Shown here: piece by piece, positions 63,480 to 64,000 of the stretch | Position numbering within the stretch: position 1 is the first letter of the stretch | Layout of the letters: every line of letters starts with the position of its first letter | NCBI GenBank assembly: GCA_019358975.1 | Contig: JAHHIL010000012.1 | Coordinates: forward strand, 1-64,000 | Source: Trichocoleus desertorum ATA4-8-CV12 | Lineage (GTDB): Bacteria; Cyanobacteriota; Cyanobacteriia; FACHB-46 | Length of the DNA: 64,000 bases | Direction: 5' to 3' | Notes under the pieces: generated by a model | What the model saw: the letters and a program-made list of their open reading frames with translations, nothing else | Databases searched by the model: none | What the model was told of the DNA's origin: nothing | Position numbers and translations under genes: made by a program

Positions 63480-63894
63480 CTATAAACTCGCTAGTCTCCG
63501 CTGCTTACACCTGGATGGGTTGCCTGTATGTGTGGATGAAGGCAAATAATTTTGGACTAATAATTCCTCAACCCTTTGAACTATCTTAGGTCTAATTTAT
63601 TTAAGTACTACTAAATTCTAGTGATTTTAGGGTTTAAAAGTTATGAGGAAGCCATTCGGGTTCTAATCTTCAAGTGTTTGGTGGCGGAGATTTATTGAGG
63701 GTGCGATCGCTACGATTAGTGCCAACCTAATTTTTGGAAATTTCTTTTGAAAAATACTTTAATTTGAAAGAGTTTCATCCATAAAAAAAGTGAAGAGTCT
63801 CCTGTGAGATTCTTCACTAGTGGTGTTGAGTGATTTTTGATGTGAACGTGTTTACCTGCGATTTACAGGATTTGAGGACTAGCGACTAGTTCAC
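63480..63894. other. intergenic region upstream of the HerA-like gene
   Basis: About 400 AT-rich bases with no gene. It contains the terminator at 63783-63817 and one HIP1 site; otherwise nothing recognised. Confidence 0.45.
63783..63817 (-). terminator. Rho-independent terminator of the gene at the window end
   Basis: On the minus strand GTGAAGAATCTC ACAG GAGACTCTTCAC (one mismatch) followed by TTTTTTTAT. About 80 bases beyond the stop codon at 63895. Confidence 0.9.
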
Positions 63895-64000
63895 CTACGG
63901 CTGGGCAGGTGCAGTTTCGCTTGTAGAACCTGTAGAAGTTGCATCTCCTATAGGTGCGGTATCTCCAGTGGAAGCAGCGTTGTCAGCAGGCGCAGTTTCC
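63895..64000 (-). CDS. partial CDS: Ala/Thr/Pro-rich C-terminus
   Basis: The window ends inside this gene. The last 34 codons read ETAPADNAASTGDTAPIGDA, then TSTGSTSETAPAQP and a TAG. The low-complexity tail with repeated ETAP/TGDTAP units is typical of secreted or surface proteins, but the rest is outside the window. The strong terminator downstream supports a real gene. Confidence 0.6.
   Translation of the reverse strand, partial: ETAPADNAASTGDTAPIGDATSTGSTSETAPAQP

Noticed and set aside
1-64000. GCGATCGC palindromes as operators or restriction sites of special meaning
   Set aside because: They are the genome-wide HIP1 motif of cyanobacteria, spread through coding and non-coding DNA.
1-64000. 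tRNA or rRNA genes in the longer gaps
   Set aside because: No cloverleaf with TTCRANNC and matching acceptor ends, and no rRNA signature, was found on either strand.

Overview
The window is cyanobacterial chromosome. The octamer GCGATCGC (HIP1) recurs throughout, inside and between genes. The gene set is also cyanobacterial: chlD, a SigF-type and a group 2 sigma factor, a DUF3134 protein, a PAP/fibrillin protein, a deoxyhypusine-synthase-like enzyme, NrtB/CmpA-type ABC transport, and many hybrid histidine kinases. Interspersed GC-rich palindromic repeats and the size of the signalling proteins suggest a large-genome, probably filamentous lineage; the genus cannot be told from this sequence. 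I see no tRNA, rRNA or CRISPR array.

Layout. 1-9.4 kb: a glycosyltransferase/TPR protein, a fasciclin-domain secreted protein, a PfkB kinase, an intradiol-dioxygenase remnant, rsmI, a Kv-type potassium channel with a zinc ribbon, a CHASE2 histidine kinase, and ygfZ with a small cyanobacterial gene. 9.9-20.2 kb: a signalling locus with a 2233-residue poly-HAMP hybrid kinase (92-residue repeats), stand-alone CheR and CheB, and a REC-PAS-HK-REC hybrid kinase. 20.2-24.2 kb: a small secreted protein, sigF and chlD. 24.5-28.5 kb: a c-di-AMP (ydaO/yuaA) riboswitch followed by an NrtB-type permease, a Tat/lipoprotein CmpA/NrtA-type binding protein, an NrtD-type ATPase and a small protein; a nested repeat/MITE lies between permease and binding protein. 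28.5-29.15 kb: decayed remains that look like right ends of TnpB-type (IS200/IS605) elements, abutting a fragment of a histidine-kinase gene. 29.1-36.9 kb: an RsbRD-type kinase, a Cas4/AddB-like nuclease coupled to a fibrillin gene, a DUF3134 gene, mraY, a STAS protein, a zinc-ribbon membrane protein and an alpha/beta hydrolase. 37.3-48.2 kb: a HAD phosphatase, mreDCB, ssb behind a LexA box, SIMPL and EVE proteins, a second Cas4/AddB-like nuclease, an SRPBCC protein, a DNA adenine methyltransferase with a repeat inserted in frame, a TPR protein and a methyltransferase. 48.3-53.0 kb: acetyl-CoA synthetase, the deoxyhypusine-synthase-like gene, about 1 kb of non-coding DNA, and a small protein. 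53.1-63.5 kb: cobO, an SbcC/Rad50 homologue without a zinc hook, a CHAT protease-like effector, SbcD/Mre11, a secreted protein, a group 2 sigma factor and a HerA-like ATPase. The window ends inside a gene with an Ala/Thr/Pro-rich C-terminus.

The points most worth a second look are: (i) the c-di-AMP riboswitch in front of a nitrate/bicarbonate-family ABC transporter; (ii) the coiled-coil CHAT effector lodged between sbcC and sbcD in DNA without HIP1 sites, near a HerA-like ATPase and a hookless SbcC; (iii) the poly-HAMP kinase, whose repeats match those of fungal group III (Nik1/Os-1) kinases; (iv) the TnpB-type right-end remnants at a broken kinase gene; (v) nested repeats, one of which has become coding sequence inside a methyltransferase.
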